From Nocardia harenae NBRC 108248 (lineage in GTDB: Bacteria > Actinomycetota > Actinomycetes > Mycobacteriales > Mycobacteriaceae), in the NCBI RefSeq assembly GCF_001612885.1, contig NZ_BDBH01000003.1, forward strand, positions 1 through 47,659: a DNA stretch of 47,659 nt, in the 5' to 3' direction. The notes below the pieces were generated by a model, which was not told the origin of the DNA, made no database searches, and worked only from the letters and a program-made list of their open reading frames with translations. Below are positions 39,916 through 47,659 of the stretch, in pieces. The position numbers were made by a program, and so were the translations under genes. Numbering within the stretch: position 1 is the stretch's first letter; each line of letters begins with the position of its first letter.

Positions 39916-42711
39916 TCAGCGGGGCAGCAACCGCGCCGCGCGGCGCGCGTACGCCCTGACGTCGGCATCGCTGTCGTGTACCGCGCGGGCCAGCGCGTCC
40001 TGCGCGTCGTCCCGCTCGGCACGAGCGCTCACCGACAGTACCGCCGCCTTGCGCACATCCAGGTGCGGATCGTCGAGCGCGGTGCTCAGCGCCGGGATCG
40101 CGGCGTCGGGCGCGGCGCCCGCCAGCCCCTTGGCCGCGCCCACCCTGACCTGCCAGGCGGTGTCGGAGAGCGCCGCGATCAGCAGCGCCACGTCGTCGCC
40201 CGGCGCGGGCGCCTTCGTGCGCGCGGCGCGCGGGGCGACGCTCTCGGAGCCGACGGCCGTGGACGGCCCCTCGGCGCCGAGCGGGCCGAAGGCGGCCAGC
40301 GCGGCGGCGCGAACCAGGGGGTCCGGGTCGGCGGCGAGGGCGCGGATGACCGGGCGGACGCCTGCGGCCACCGCCACCGGGCCGATCTCGGCCAGCCCCT
40401 GCGCGACGACGACGCGCACCTCGCGGCTGGGGTCGCCGGCCAGCGCGGCGACGCCCGCGGCCTCGTCCAGCGAGACCAGCCCGCGCACCGCCTCCAGCCG
40501 CACCCGGTGGTGCGGGTCGCGCGCCGCGGCGGCGAACCACTCGGGCGAGCCGCCGCGCCGCGCCCGCACCAGATCCACCACCGTGGCGCGCACCGCGGCG
40601 TCCGGCGAGCCGATCCGCTCCGGCAGCCCGGCGTGCCCCGGCAGCACCTCGACCAGCTCGCGCAGGCTGTCCGCGGCGGCCCGGCGCACGGTGGCCGCCG
40701 GGTCGTCCAGCGCCCGGATCAGCGCTGCGGCGAAGCCGTCCGGGGTGTGCTCGGTGAGCACCGAGAGCGCGGCCACCCGCACCACCGAGTCGGGGTCGGC
40801 GAGGTACGGCTGGAGTTCCGGGACGTCCGGCGCGTCCAGCGCCAGCAGCGTGACGATCCGCGGCGACGGCGCCTCCTCGCGCAGCACCGGCTCGATCCGC
40901 TCCGGCACCGGCTGCTCGCTGCCGCGGACCAGCACCGGCTCCGGAGTGCGCACCGGAACCTCGGCGGGCAGCGCGCCAGGCACGTCGTCGAACTCCGGCA
41001 CCGGCACCAGGTACGGCGCCACCGCGCGCTTGACGAACTCCATCTCGCCCGCGCCGTTCTTGCGCAGGTTCAGGTGGTAGCGCCAGTCGACGTCGTCGCG
41101 CTCGGGCAGGTCGGCGCGGTCGTGGTAGAGCCCCCAGCGGGATTCGGTGCGGGTCAGCGAGCTGCGCGCCGCCATCTCCGCGCAGTCCCGGATGAACGAC
41201 ACCTCCGCGGCGCGCATGAGCTCGTGCGCGGTGCGCGCCCCGATCCCGGCGACCTCGGCGCGCATGCGCTCGAAGGTCTCCACCGCCAGCGCGAGCTTGG
41301 CCGCGGTCTTCGGCGGCGCCACGTAGTCGTTGACGAAGCGGCGCAGCTTGTACTCGACCTGCGGCTGCGGCGGCCCCTCCGGGTTGCGCAGCGGCCGGTA
41401 GATCAGCTCGTGCGCCGCGGCCAGCTGGTCGGCGGGGAGCTCGCCCGGCGCATCGAGATCGCCGAGCGTGCCCGCCGCGTGCTCGCCGGCGAGGTCGCCG
41501 TAGACGAAGGCGCCGATCATGTAGTTGTGTGGCACGCAGGCCAGGTCGCCTGCGGCGTAGAGCCCGGGGACGGTGGTGCGGGCGTGGTCGTCCACCCAGA
41601 CGCCGGAGGCGGAATGTCCGCCGCACAGCCCGATCTCGGAGATGTGCATCTCGATGTCGTGCGTGCGGTAGTCGTGGCCGCGGTTGGCGTGGAAGGTGCC
41701 GCGGGTCGGGCGCTCGGTGGTGTGCAGGATGCCCTCCAGGGTGGAGAGCGTCTCCTCCGGCAGGTGGGACACCTTGAGGTAGATGGGGCCGCGCGCGGAC
41801 TCGATCTCCCGCTTGACCTCGGCCATCATCGCCCCGGACCAGTAGTCCGAGTCGACGAAGCGCTCGCCGTGCGCGTTCACCTGGTACCCGCCGAACGGAT
41901 TGGCGACGTAGGCGCAGGCCGGGCCGTTGTAATCCTTGATCAGCGGGTTGATCTGGAAGCATTCGATCCCGGAGAGCTCCGCGCCCGCGTGGTACGCCAT
42001 GGCGTAGCCGTCGCCCGCGTTGGTCGGGTTCTCGTAGGTGCCGTAGAGGTAGCCGGAGGCGGGCAGCCCGAGGCGGCCGCACGGGCCGGTCGCCAGGATC
42101 ACCGCCTTGGCGCCCACCGTGACGAACTCGCCGGTGCGGGTGTTCAGGGCGGCGGCGCCGAGCGCGCGGCCGCCCGCGGTGAGGACCCGGACCGGCATGA
42201 GCCGGTTCTCGATCCGGATCCGCTCCCGCATGGTGCGCCGGCGCAGCACCCGGTACAGCGCCTTCTTGACGTCCTTGCCCTCCGGCATGGGCAGCACGTA
42301 GGAGCCGGAGCGGTGTACCCGGCGCACCGCGTACTCGCCGTAGGCGTCCTTCTCGAATTTCACGCCGTAGCGCTCCAGCCGCTGCACCATGGCGAAGCCG
42401 CGGGTCGCCGTCTGGTAGACGGTGCGCTGGTCCACGATGCCGTCGTTGGCGCGGGTGATCTCGGCGACGTACTCCTCCGGCTCGGCCTTGCCGGGGACGA
42501 CGGCGTTGTTGACGCCGTCCATGCCCATGGCGAGCGCGCCGGAGTGCCGCACGTGCGCCTTCTCCAGCAGCAGCACGTTCGCGCCGCGCTCGGCGGCGGT
42601 GAGCGCGGCCATGGTGCCCGCGGTGCCGCCGCCGATCACCAGGACGTCGCAGTCCAGGCGGATCGCGTTCGCGAGTTCGGGGATGCTCGGCGTCGGAGCG
42701 GGGGCGGTCAT
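39916..42711 (-). CDS. AprA/FrdA-like flavoprotein with C-terminal HEAT-repeat array
   Basis: 931 residues. Residues 1 to about 600 are a succinate dehydrogenase/adenylylsulfate reductase-type flavoprotein: FAD motif VLVIGGGTAGTMAALTAAERG, HSGALAMGMDGVNNAVV, AVILATGPCGRLGLPASGYLYG and GLYAAGDLACVPHNYMIGAFVYGDLAG. His395 in the last motif sits where AprA/FrdA-family enzymes have a conserved His. Residues from about 615 to 931 are HEAT repeats (DPDSVVRVAALSVL, DPAATVRRAAADSLREL, DPSREVRVVVAQGLAEI, DPHLDVRKAAVLSVSA, DSDADVRAYARRAARLL). The fusion is cytoplasmic. It lies 184 bp downstream of the ABC importer genes, and a small 2[4Fe-4S] ferredoxin is encoded in the same cluster. Substrate unknown; not a canonical Sdh subunit. 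Confidence 0.85.
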   Translation of the reverse strand: MTAPAPTPSIPELANAIRLDCDVLVIGGGTAGTMAALTAAERGANVLLLEKAHVRHSGALAMGMDGVNNAVVPGKAEPEEYVAEITRANDGIVDQRTVYQTATRGFAMVQRLERYGVKFEKDAYGEYAVRRVHRSGSYVLPMPEGKDVKKALYRVLRRRTMRERIRIENRLMPVRVLTAGGRALGAAALNTRTGEFVTVGAKAVILATGPCGRLGLPASGYLYGTYENPTNAGDGYAMAYHAGAELSGIECFQINPLIKDYNGPACAYVANPFGGYQVNAHGERFVDSDYWSGAMMAEVKREIESARGPIYLKVSHLPEETLSTLEGILHTTERPTRGTFHANRGHDYRTHDIEMHISEIGLCGGHSASGVWVDDHARTTVPGLYAAGDLACVPHNYMIGAFVYGDLAGEHAAGTLGDLDAPGELPADQLAAAHELIYRPLRNPEGPPQPQVEYKLRRFVNDYVAPPKTAAKLALAVETFERMRAEVAGIGARTAHELMRAAEVSFIRDCAEMAARSSLTRTESRWGLYHDRADLPERDDVDWRYHLNLRKNGAGEMEFVKRAVAPYLVPVPEFDDVPGALPAEVPVRTPEPVLVRGSEQPVPERIEPVLREEAPSPRIVTLLALDAPDVPELQPYLADPDSVVRVAALSVLTEHTPDGFAAALIRALDDPAATVRRAAADSLRELVEVLPGHAGLPERIGSPDAAVRATVVDLVRARRGGSPEWFAAAARDPHHRVRLEAVRGLVSLDEAAGVAALAGDPSREVRVVVAQGLAEIGPVAVAAGVRPVIRALAADPDPLVRAAALAAFGPLGAEGPSTAVGSESVAPRAARTKAPAPGDDVALLIAALSDTAWQVRVGAAKGLAGAAPDAAIPALSTALDDPHLDVRKAAVLSVSARAERDDAQDALARAVHDSDADVRAYARRAARLLPR

Positions 42712-42895
42712 GCGGGGCCTCCAACGGTCGGGGAGTGCGGGGCGCAGCGGAGCCGGGCGCGGCCGCGGGACGCGGTGGTCCGGGGGAGTGCGGGCAGCGG
42801 GGGAGCAGCGTCGGGTCTCGCGGGATGGTGCTCCGAGGCATCGAGCCGGAGCCGGCCGCGGGTCGCGGGAGCGCCGGGGCGCGGACAGCAGCCCG

Positions 42896-43633
42896 TCACG
42901 AGAGCGCCGCCACGATCTCGGCGCGCTCGGCGGAACGATCGGCCCCGGTGCGCGGGGCCGGGATATCGATGAGGGCGCGCAGCGGCTGCCCGGCCCGGCC
43001 GAGTACGGCGACCCGGTCGCCGAGCAGGAGCGCCTCGTCCACGTCGTGGGTGACGAAGACGACGGTGGCGGGGTGCGTGTGCCAGGTGTCGATCAGCAGC
43101 CGCTGCACGGTGGCGCGGGTCTGGGTGTCCAGCGCGCCGAAGGGCTCGTCCATCATGACCGCGCGCGGCGCCCCGGCCAGTCCGCGCGCCAGCTGCACGC
43201 GCTGCCGCATCCCGCCGGAGAGGCTCTTGGGCAGGAAGTCGCCGAACCCGGTCAGCCCGACCTCGTCGATCCACCGCTCCGCCGCCGCCCGTCGCCCCTG
43301 CCTCGGCTCGCCGCGCAGCTTCAGCGCCAGCTCGATATTGCCGCGCACCGTCCGCCACGGCAGCAGCGCGTTGTCCTGGAACACCACCGCCCGGTCGCGC
43401 GAGGTGGTGCGCACCGGCTCGCCGTCGGCGAGCACGCGCCCGGAGTCCGGCGGGAGCAGCCCGGCCAGCGCGCGCAGCACCGTCGACTTGCCGCACCCCG
43501 AGGGGCCGGTGAGCACCAGGATCTCGCCCGGCCGCACGTCGAGGGTGAGCCCGGCGATCACCGGGTCGCCGCCGTAGGAGAGGTGCACGTCGGCGAGCGA
43601 AAGCCCCGTGCCGGTGCGTTCGACGGTGGTCAT
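42896..43633 (-). CDS. Sulfonate/nitrate-type ABC importer ATPase
   Basis: 245 residues. Walker A GPSGCGKST, signature LSGGMRQRV, Walker B AVMMDEPFGALD, H-loop VTHDVDEAL. SsuB/TauB/NrtD style (VFQDNALLPWRTVRGNIELAL). Overlaps the permease stop by ATGA. Drives import of a small anion with the permease and SBP encoded upstream. Confidence 0.92.
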   Translation of the reverse strand: MTTVERTGTGLSLADVHLSYGGDPVIAGLTLDVRPGEILVLTGPSGCGKSTVLRALAGLLPPDSGRVLADGEPVRTTSRDRAVVFQDNALLPWRTVRGNIELALKLRGEPRQGRRAAAERWIDEVGLTGFGDFLPKSLSGGMRQRVQLARGLAGAPRAVMMDEPFGALDTQTRATVQRLLIDTWHTHPATVVFVTHDVDEALLLGDRVAVLGRAGQPLRALIDIPAPRTGADRSAERAEIVAALS

Positions 43634-44511
43634 CGCGCATTCTCCGCTCCGCGCGGCAGCCAGCGGGTAACCCGCCTGCCGAGCAATTCCACCGCGGCCG
43701 AGGTGCCGAAGCCGAGCACGCCGATGGTGATGATGCCGACGAAGACGCCGGGGTAGTCGACGATGGTGTACGCCTGCCAGGTCCGGTACCCGACGCCCAA
43801 TCGGCCGGAGATCATCTCCGCGGAGATGACGCAGATCCACGCCACCCCGATCCCGACCGAGAGCCCGCCGAAGACGCCGGGCAGCGAGCCGGGGAAGACC
43901 ACCCGCAGCAGCACGTCCCAGCGGCTGCCGCCGAGCGTGCGCACCGAGTCCTCCCACAGCGTCGGCAGCGCGCGCACCGCGTGCCTGGTGCTGACCATGA
44001 TCGGGAAGTAGGCGGCGAGGAAGGTGATGAAGACGATGCCCGCCTCGTCGTCCGGGAAGAGCAGGATGGCGATCGGCACCACCGCGATGGCCGGGATCGG
44101 GCGGGCCAGCTCGGTGAGCGGGCCCGCCACGTTCGCGAACCTGCGCGAGCGGCCCAGCGCGATGCCGGTGAGCACGCCCGCCACCGTGGCGAGGCCGAAG
44201 CCGCTGAGGATGCGGATCAGCGACTGCGCGAGGTCGAGGAAGTAGGTGTCGGTGCCGAGCGTGCGGGCGAAGGCGGTGAGGATCTCGGTCACCGTGGGCA
44301 GGGTGTCGAAGCGGAGCCAGAGCCGGACGTCGTTCGCCGTCAGCAGTTGCCAGACGCCGATCGCCGTCAGCACCGAGGCGAGTTTCGTGATCCGACCAGG
44401 CCAGGGGGAGCCGGTGGCTTTCGCCGGGGCCGGGGTCAGCGCCGCCGCTGCGGGACCGGCCTCGACCAGCGGGGCGTTGCCCTCCCGAAGGACCGCGGTC
44501 TCGACGCTCAT
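43630..44511 (-). CDS. Sulfonate/nitrate-type ABC importer permease
   Basis: 293 residues, about six TM segments with the EAA-like loop YFPIMVSTRHAVRALPTLWEDSVRTLGGSR, typical of SsuC/TauC permeases. N-terminal 40 residues are Ala/Pro-rich and cytoplasmic. ATGA overlaps on both sides (SBP stop and ATPase start), so SBP, permease and ATPase are translated as one unit. Confidence 0.92.
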   Translation of the reverse strand: MSVETAVLREGNAPLVEAGPAAAALTPAPAKATGSPWPGRITKLASVLTAIGVWQLLTANDVRLWLRFDTLPTVTEILTAFARTLGTDTYFLDLAQSLIRILSGFGLATVAGVLTGIALGRSRRFANVAGPLTELARPIPAIAVVPIAILLFPDDEAGIVFITFLAAYFPIMVSTRHAVRALPTLWEDSVRTLGGSRWDVLLRVVFPGSLPGVFGGLSVGIGVAWICVISAEMISGRLGVGYRTWQAYTIVDYPGVFVGIITIGVLGFGTSAAVELLGRRVTRWLPRGAENAR

Positions 44512-45884
44512 GCCCGCACCTCCTGGACCGCCTGGTCGTAGCTCACCGGGACCGCGCCGGGGTGTGCGGCCCGGTAGCGCTGCGCCGCCGCCTCGGTGGT
44601 GAAGGGCAGGTAGCGATCCCCGTCGCGCAACCAGACCGACTCGTCGGCGAACCAGCGCGTGCCGAGCTCGGCATCGAGCACGTACGCGGTGCGCACGGTA
44701 TCGCCCTGCGCCCGAGCCTGTTTCACGACGCGGAGCAGCTCGGTCGGGTCGGCGGCGGGCCTGGTCCGCTGCTGCCCGTCCACCCAGACCTCGTTGCCGG
44801 AGCCGATGGTGGCGTTGGCGTTGTCGGCGAGCGCGGCGTCGTAGCTGGTCCCGCCGCGCTCGGCGAAGGCCTTGCGCAGCGCGGCGTCGTCGACGAAGCC
44901 ATCGATGTCGAGCTCGGCGAAGTCACCGATGGACTTCAGGTACCGCACGTTGTCCTTGAAGGCCGCGATCAGGCTCGGCTTGAGCGTGGTGTCGAAGGAG
45001 GTGCCGCCCGGCCCGTTGTAGAGGTACACCACCTCCTGCGGCAGCCCCGACCCGTCCGCCACGATCTCCGCCGCCGCCAGCGGCTCGCCGCGCAGGGACT
45101 CGGTGGCGTCCAGCTGCGCCTGCAGGAAGGCGTCGAGCACCTCCGGGTGCCGCTCGGTGTAGTCCTGCCTGGCGACGACGCCGTGGAAGGTGGGCACGTT
45201 CAGCTCGGCGCCGTCGTAGAGCAGCTCGGCCTTGTCCTGGAAGACCAGCAGCCCCGGCCAGGCGACGAACTGCGAGAGCGCCGCCACCTGGCCCGACTCC
45301 AGCGCCGACGCCCCCACCTGCGGCTGCTGGTTCAGCACCTCGACCCCCGTGCCCGGGTCGATCCCGGCGCGGGTGAGCGCCTGCACCAGCGTGCCGTGCC
45401 CGGCCGAGCCGACGCTGGCCGAGATCTTCTGCCCGCGCAGGTCGGCGAGCGTGGTCGCGCGCGAATCCGGCGGGACGACGACCATATTGAGCGCGCCCCT
45501 CGGGTTGTACCCGGTGACCGAGACGAAGTCGGTGCGCGAGCGCTCGTTGGCCTGGGTGCGGGAGCCGTTGATGAGCAGCGGGTAGTCGCCCATCGAGCCG
45601 ATGTCGATCTTCTCCGCCACCATCTGCGCGGTGATCGGCGCGCCGGTGTCGTAGTCCTGCCACTCCACCTCGTACCGCGCGCCGCCCGCGTCGGTGATCT
45701 GCCGCAGCCGCTGCTCCAGGTAGCCCTTGGCGCGCAGCAGGGTGCCCGCGGTGACGGTGTTGATGGTCTTGGACTGGTAGCCGACGACGACGCGCACGGT
45801 GTCGCCGCCCGCGGCGGCCTGCTCCAGCGAGCAGCCGGTCAGGGCGAGAGCAGCGGCGGCGGCCACCGCGATCAGGCGTTTCAT
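44508..45884 (-). CDS. Substrate-binding lipoprotein (SsuA/TauA type) with NosL-like tail
   Basis: 458 residues. Lipobox ALTGC (Cys18). N-terminal 30-330 is the SsuA/TauA/NrtA fold (RVVVGYQSKTINTVTAGTLLRAKGYLE, QMVAEKIDIGSMGDYPLLING, ADLRGQKISASVGSAGHGTLVQAL). Family SBPs usually end near 330 residues; here a tail of about 70-75 residues (RTAYVLDAELGTRWFADESVW, DGDRYLPFTTEAAAQRYRAAHPG, VPVSYDQAVQEV) resembles NosL, the copper-binding lipoprotein family. A small-anion importer with a NosL-like add-on suggests unusual ligand or metal handling. The RBS overlaps the ferredoxin stop. Confidence 0.85.
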   Translation of the reverse strand: MKRLIAVAAAAALALTGCSLEQAAAGGDTVRVVVGYQSKTINTVTAGTLLRAKGYLEQRLRQITDAGGARYEVEWQDYDTGAPITAQMVAEKIDIGSMGDYPLLINGSRTQANERSRTDFVSVTGYNPRGALNMVVVPPDSRATTLADLRGQKISASVGSAGHGTLVQALTRAGIDPGTGVEVLNQQPQVGASALESGQVAALSQFVAWPGLLVFQDKAELLYDGAELNVPTFHGVVARQDYTERHPEVLDAFLQAQLDATESLRGEPLAAAEIVADGSGLPQEVVYLYNGPGGTSFDTTLKPSLIAAFKDNVRYLKSIGDFAELDIDGFVDDAALRKAFAERGGTSYDAALADNANATIGSGNEVWVDGQQRTRPAADPTELLRVVKQARAQGDTVRTAYVLDAELGTRWFADESVWLRDGDRYLPFTTEAAAQRYRAAHPGAVPVSYDQAVQEVRA

Positions 45885-45891
45885 GAATCAT

Positions 45892-46119
45892 TCACCTCAG
45901 GAGATACGGCATGTTGACGGTGACGGCACCGGTGGGGCAGCGGGCGGCGCACGGGCCGCAGTACCAGCACTCGTCCACGTGCATGAACGCCTTGCCGGTC
46001 GTGGTGTCGATGGCGAGCGAGTCGAGCGGGCAGATCTCGACGCAGAGCGTGCAGCCCTCGATACAGAGCGATTCGTCGATGGTCACCGGCACGTCGGCGC
46101 GGTTGTTCGCGAGGGCCAT
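45892..46119 (-). CDS. Small 2[4Fe-4S] ferredoxin (AprB-like)
   Basis: 75 residues. Cluster ligands: Cys19, Cys23, Cys26 with Cys30-Pro31, and Cys51, Cys54, Cys57 with Cys61-Pro62. The first motif is CX3CX2CX3CP, one residue longer than the classical CX2CX2CX3CP. No TM or signal. AprB-like small ferredoxins are natural partners of AprA-like flavoproteins, so it probably passes electrons to or from the flavoprotein at 39916. Begins immediately after the GntR stop (TAGATG) and precedes the SBP by 7 nt. Confidence 0.9.
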   Translation of the reverse strand: MALANNRADVPVTIDESLCIEGCTLCVEICPLDSLAIDTTTGKAFMHVDECWYCGPCAARCPTGAVTVNMPYLLR

Positions 46120-46914
46120 CTACAGGACCTTCCACTCGGGTGCGGTGCGGGACAGGCTGCCCCGCATGGTGATCCGGTCGCCGCGCATCCGGATGTACTC
46201 GAGATCCACCGGCCTGCCGTCCTCCAGCCGGGTGAGCCGCTCCAGCATGAGCAGCGCGGCGCCGTCGGCGGCCTCCAGGGTCGCCGCGGTGTGCGGGTCG
46301 GCGGGGACCGCCTCCAGCGCCAGATCGGCCGAGCCCAGCGACTGGCCGCTGACCTGCTCGATGAGCACGAAGATGTCGGTGCCTGCCAGGTCCAGGTCGA
46401 GGATCGCGGCGCCGATGTCGGGCGCGAGGTAGGTCAGGTCCAGGCTGAGCGGGGTGTCCCCCAGGTAGCGCAGCCGCTCCAGGTAGACCACCCGCTCGCC
46501 CGGCTCCAGCCGCAGCCTGCGGGCGACCGCGGGCGGCGCGGCGATCCTGGTGGCGGCACGCACCTCGTTGCGCACGGTGCCGTGGCCCTTGAGCGTCTCC
46601 TGCAGGCCGAGCAGGGCATCGAGGCCGTGGTCGTACTTGCGGTTCGCCACCCGGGTGCCGACCCGGGGCGCGCGGTCGATCAGCCCCTCGTCGCGCAGCA
46701 GCGCCAGCGCCTCCCGCACGGTATTGCGCGAGGTCTCGAACTCCTCCGCCAGCCGGGTCTCGGCCGGGAGCCCGTCCGGGAACGCGCCGGTGTGGATCTG
46801 GTGCCGCAGCACATCGGCCACCCGCCGCGCCTGATCCGCCCGCAGCCTGCGCACCGGCGCCCTGCCCTGCGGTTCGCCTCCCTCCGGAGCCGGATTCACA
46901 CCTCTGACCTGCAT
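46120..46914 (-). CDS. GntR/HutC-family regulator
   Basis: 264 residues from the ATG at 46914 (MQVRGVNPAP); an in-frame start at 46953 lacks a ribosome-binding site. Winged helix: VADVLRHQIHTGAFPDGLPAETRLAEEFETSRNTVREAL then LIDRAPRVGTRV. C-terminal UTRA ligand domain: ERVVYLERLRYLGDTPLSLDLTYL, LEYIRMRGDRITMRG. First gene of the ferredoxin-ABC-flavoprotein block and so its probable regulator. Ligand unknown. A 15-bp palindrome lies upstream. Confidence 0.9.
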   Translation of the reverse strand: MQVRGVNPAPEGGEPQGRAPVRRLRADQARRVADVLRHQIHTGAFPDGLPAETRLAEEFETSRNTVREALALLRDEGLIDRAPRVGTRVANRKYDHGLDALLGLQETLKGHGTVRNEVRAATRIAAPPAVARRLRLEPGERVVYLERLRYLGDTPLSLDLTYLAPDIGAAILDLDLAGTDIFVLIEQVSGQSLGSADLALEAVPADPHTAATLEAADGAALLMLERLTRLEDGRPVDLEYIRMRGDRITMRGSLSRTAPEWKVL

Positions 46915-46960
46915 GAACCGACGATAACGGCCCGGGAGGGCCGCGCCGGCCACGGTTCGC

Positions 46961-46975
46961 GTGAACCGCGTTCAC
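46961..46975. promoter_or_regulatory. Palindromic operator upstream of the GntR gene
   Basis: GTGAACCGCGTTCAC (46961-46975) is a perfect inverted repeat (GTGAAC, CGC, GTTCAC), 47 bp before the GntR start and overlapped by a second repeat (GGTTC...GAACC). It is a plausible autoregulatory site for the GntR regulator. Confidence 0.5.
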
Positions 46976-47093
46976 CCGCCCGGAATGCGCCGGGGCCGGG
47001 TGCGCGCGACCTGGGTGGCTCCGGTCATTGCGCCACTGCGCCGTACGGGCGGGGCCTTGCGATCATGGTGATCGGAATGGCGCGGTGCCGGGT

Positions 47094-47659
47094 TCAGCTG
47101 TCGGCGGGCAGGCCGAGCAGCGCCGCTTGGACCGTGCGCAACCGCTCGACGTCGCCGGTGATGCCGACGGCGCTGTCGTTGTAGAGGAACGCCTCGCCGA
47201 GCCGCACCATGGCGTAGGCGAGCAGGTCGGGCGCGATGGGCGGTTCGTACCCGTCGTCCCGGGCCGCCCGCCGCACCAGCTCCTCGACGGCCCGCACCGC
47301 GCGCGGCTGCACCGGCCCGTCCCCGGCGGTGAGGGTGCGCAACCCCGCCCGCTGTTCGTGCTCGAAGTAGCGGCGGAAGGGTTCGTTGTCGCTCATCCAG
47401 CGATTGACCCGGGCCAGCACCTCGAGCACGCGGAGCCCGCCCGCACTGCGCCTGCGGCTGTCGGCCCGCGCGACGAGCGCTTCGTACTCCCCGGCGAGCA
47501 CCGCCCCGAGCAGCCCCTCGCGCGACCCGAACCAGCGATAGACGGAGGCGCGGGAGAGCCCGAGCCCGGCGGCGATGGACTGCACATCGATCCGCTCACC
47601 CGCGAGGAAGGCGGCCCGCGCCGCCGCGACGACCTCCCCGGGAGTGGCGGCGGCCGGCC
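47094..47659 (-). CDS. TetR-family regulator (QsdR-like), 5' end beyond window
   Basis: Open to the right edge; 188 residues visible without the start. Helix-turn-helix: FLAGERIDVQSIAAGLGLSR, ASVYRWFGSREGLL. The C-terminal part (RRYFEHEQRAGLRTLTAGDG, LLAYAMVRLGEAFLYND) matches the QsdR-like effector domain of actinobacterial regulators. No partner gene is visible on the other side. Target unknown. Confidence 0.85.
   Translation of the reverse strand, partial: PAAATPGEVVAAARAAFLAGERIDVQSIAAGLGLSRASVYRWFGSREGLLGAVLAGEYEALVARADSRRRSAGGLRVLEVLARVNRWMSDNEPFRRYFEHEQRAGLRTLTAGDGPVQPRAVRAVEELVRRAARDDGYEPPIAPDLLAYAMVRLGEAFLYNDSAVGITGDVERLRTVQAALLGLPADS

Noticed and set aside
38995..42972. Long plus-strand open frame (1,325 codons)
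   Set aside because: Antisense to MarP and the flavoprotein; no protein-like motifs, made of Arg/Gly/Val runs. A GC shadow.

Overview
The window is GC-rich (clearly above 65%), densely coded actinobacterial chromosome. Lsr2, an Rpf-type resuscitation factor, a MarP-like membrane protease, an F420-type luciferase-like oxidoreductase, an LppZ-like lipoprotein, conservon-type GTPase remains, SigF-family sigma/partner-switching proteins and an IdeR-like site all point to Mycobacteriales, most probably Nocardia or a close relative. This is inferred from gene content; no rRNA is present. I see no tRNA, rRNA, CRISPR array, insertion sequence or prophage.

Layout. 1-6.3 kb: end of a conservon-type GTPase, a secreted SGNH esterase, and a complete zinc-uptake locus aztA / aztB-aztC-aztD around a 20-bp Zur-like palindrome. 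AztB is fused to a second beta-propeller through an internal lipobox. 6.3-15.2 kb: accessory metabolism and envelope genes (S1 protease, RibD-like reductase, zinc alcohol dehydrogenase, YbdK-type carboxylate-amine ligase, amidase, universal stress protein, secreted Ig-like protein, zinc-ribbon protein, FAD oxidoreductase). 15.2-24 kb: Rpf protein, PQQ-type sugar dehydrogenase lipoprotein, CinA-domain protein overlapping a SigF-family sigma gene, CsbD protein with a SigF-like promoter, LLM oxidoreductase, gluconokinase, DJ-1/PfpI protein, M50 peptidase, Gfo/Idh/MocA oxidoreductase, siderophore-interacting protein. 24-29 kb: signalling block (STAS antagonist; RsbU-like phosphatase, CHASE3-type histidine kinase and receiver joined by 4-nt overlaps; a degenerate RsbW-like protein). 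29-35 kb: secreted glycine-zipper protein, a LexA homologue with a tandem-repeat partner, aldehyde dehydrogenase/DUF779 with a GAF regulator, Lsr2. 35-39.8 kb: a frameshifted small membrane ORF, a chimeric STAS/ATPase protein, ohr/ohrR, DUF4254-like protein, MarP-like protease. 39.9-47.0 kb: a six-gene minus-strand block: GntR regulator, 2[4Fe-4S] ferredoxin, sulfonate/nitrate-type ABC importer (SBP, permease, ATPase), and an AprA/FrdA-like flavoprotein with a C-terminal HEAT array. A TetR gene runs off the right edge.

How they work together. The azt genes form one zinc-acquisition unit: solute-binding lipoprotein, metallochaperone(s), permease, ATPase and a shared operator. The 24-29 kb proteins, the SigF-like sigma and the chimeric STAS/ATPase look like parts of a dispersed stress partner-switching network. 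The 39.9-46.9 kb block looks like an uptake-plus-redox pathway for an unidentified sulfur- or nitrogen-containing anion: the importer feeds a soluble flavoprotein whose electrons pass through the small ferredoxin.

The most interesting items are (1) the AztB-lipoprotein polyprotein, (2) the AprA-like flavoprotein/HEAT/ferredoxin/ABC block with a NosL-like tail on its binding protein, (3) the in-frame internally deleted STAS/ATPase chimera, and (4) alternative or tandem strong hairpins in several intergenic gaps.
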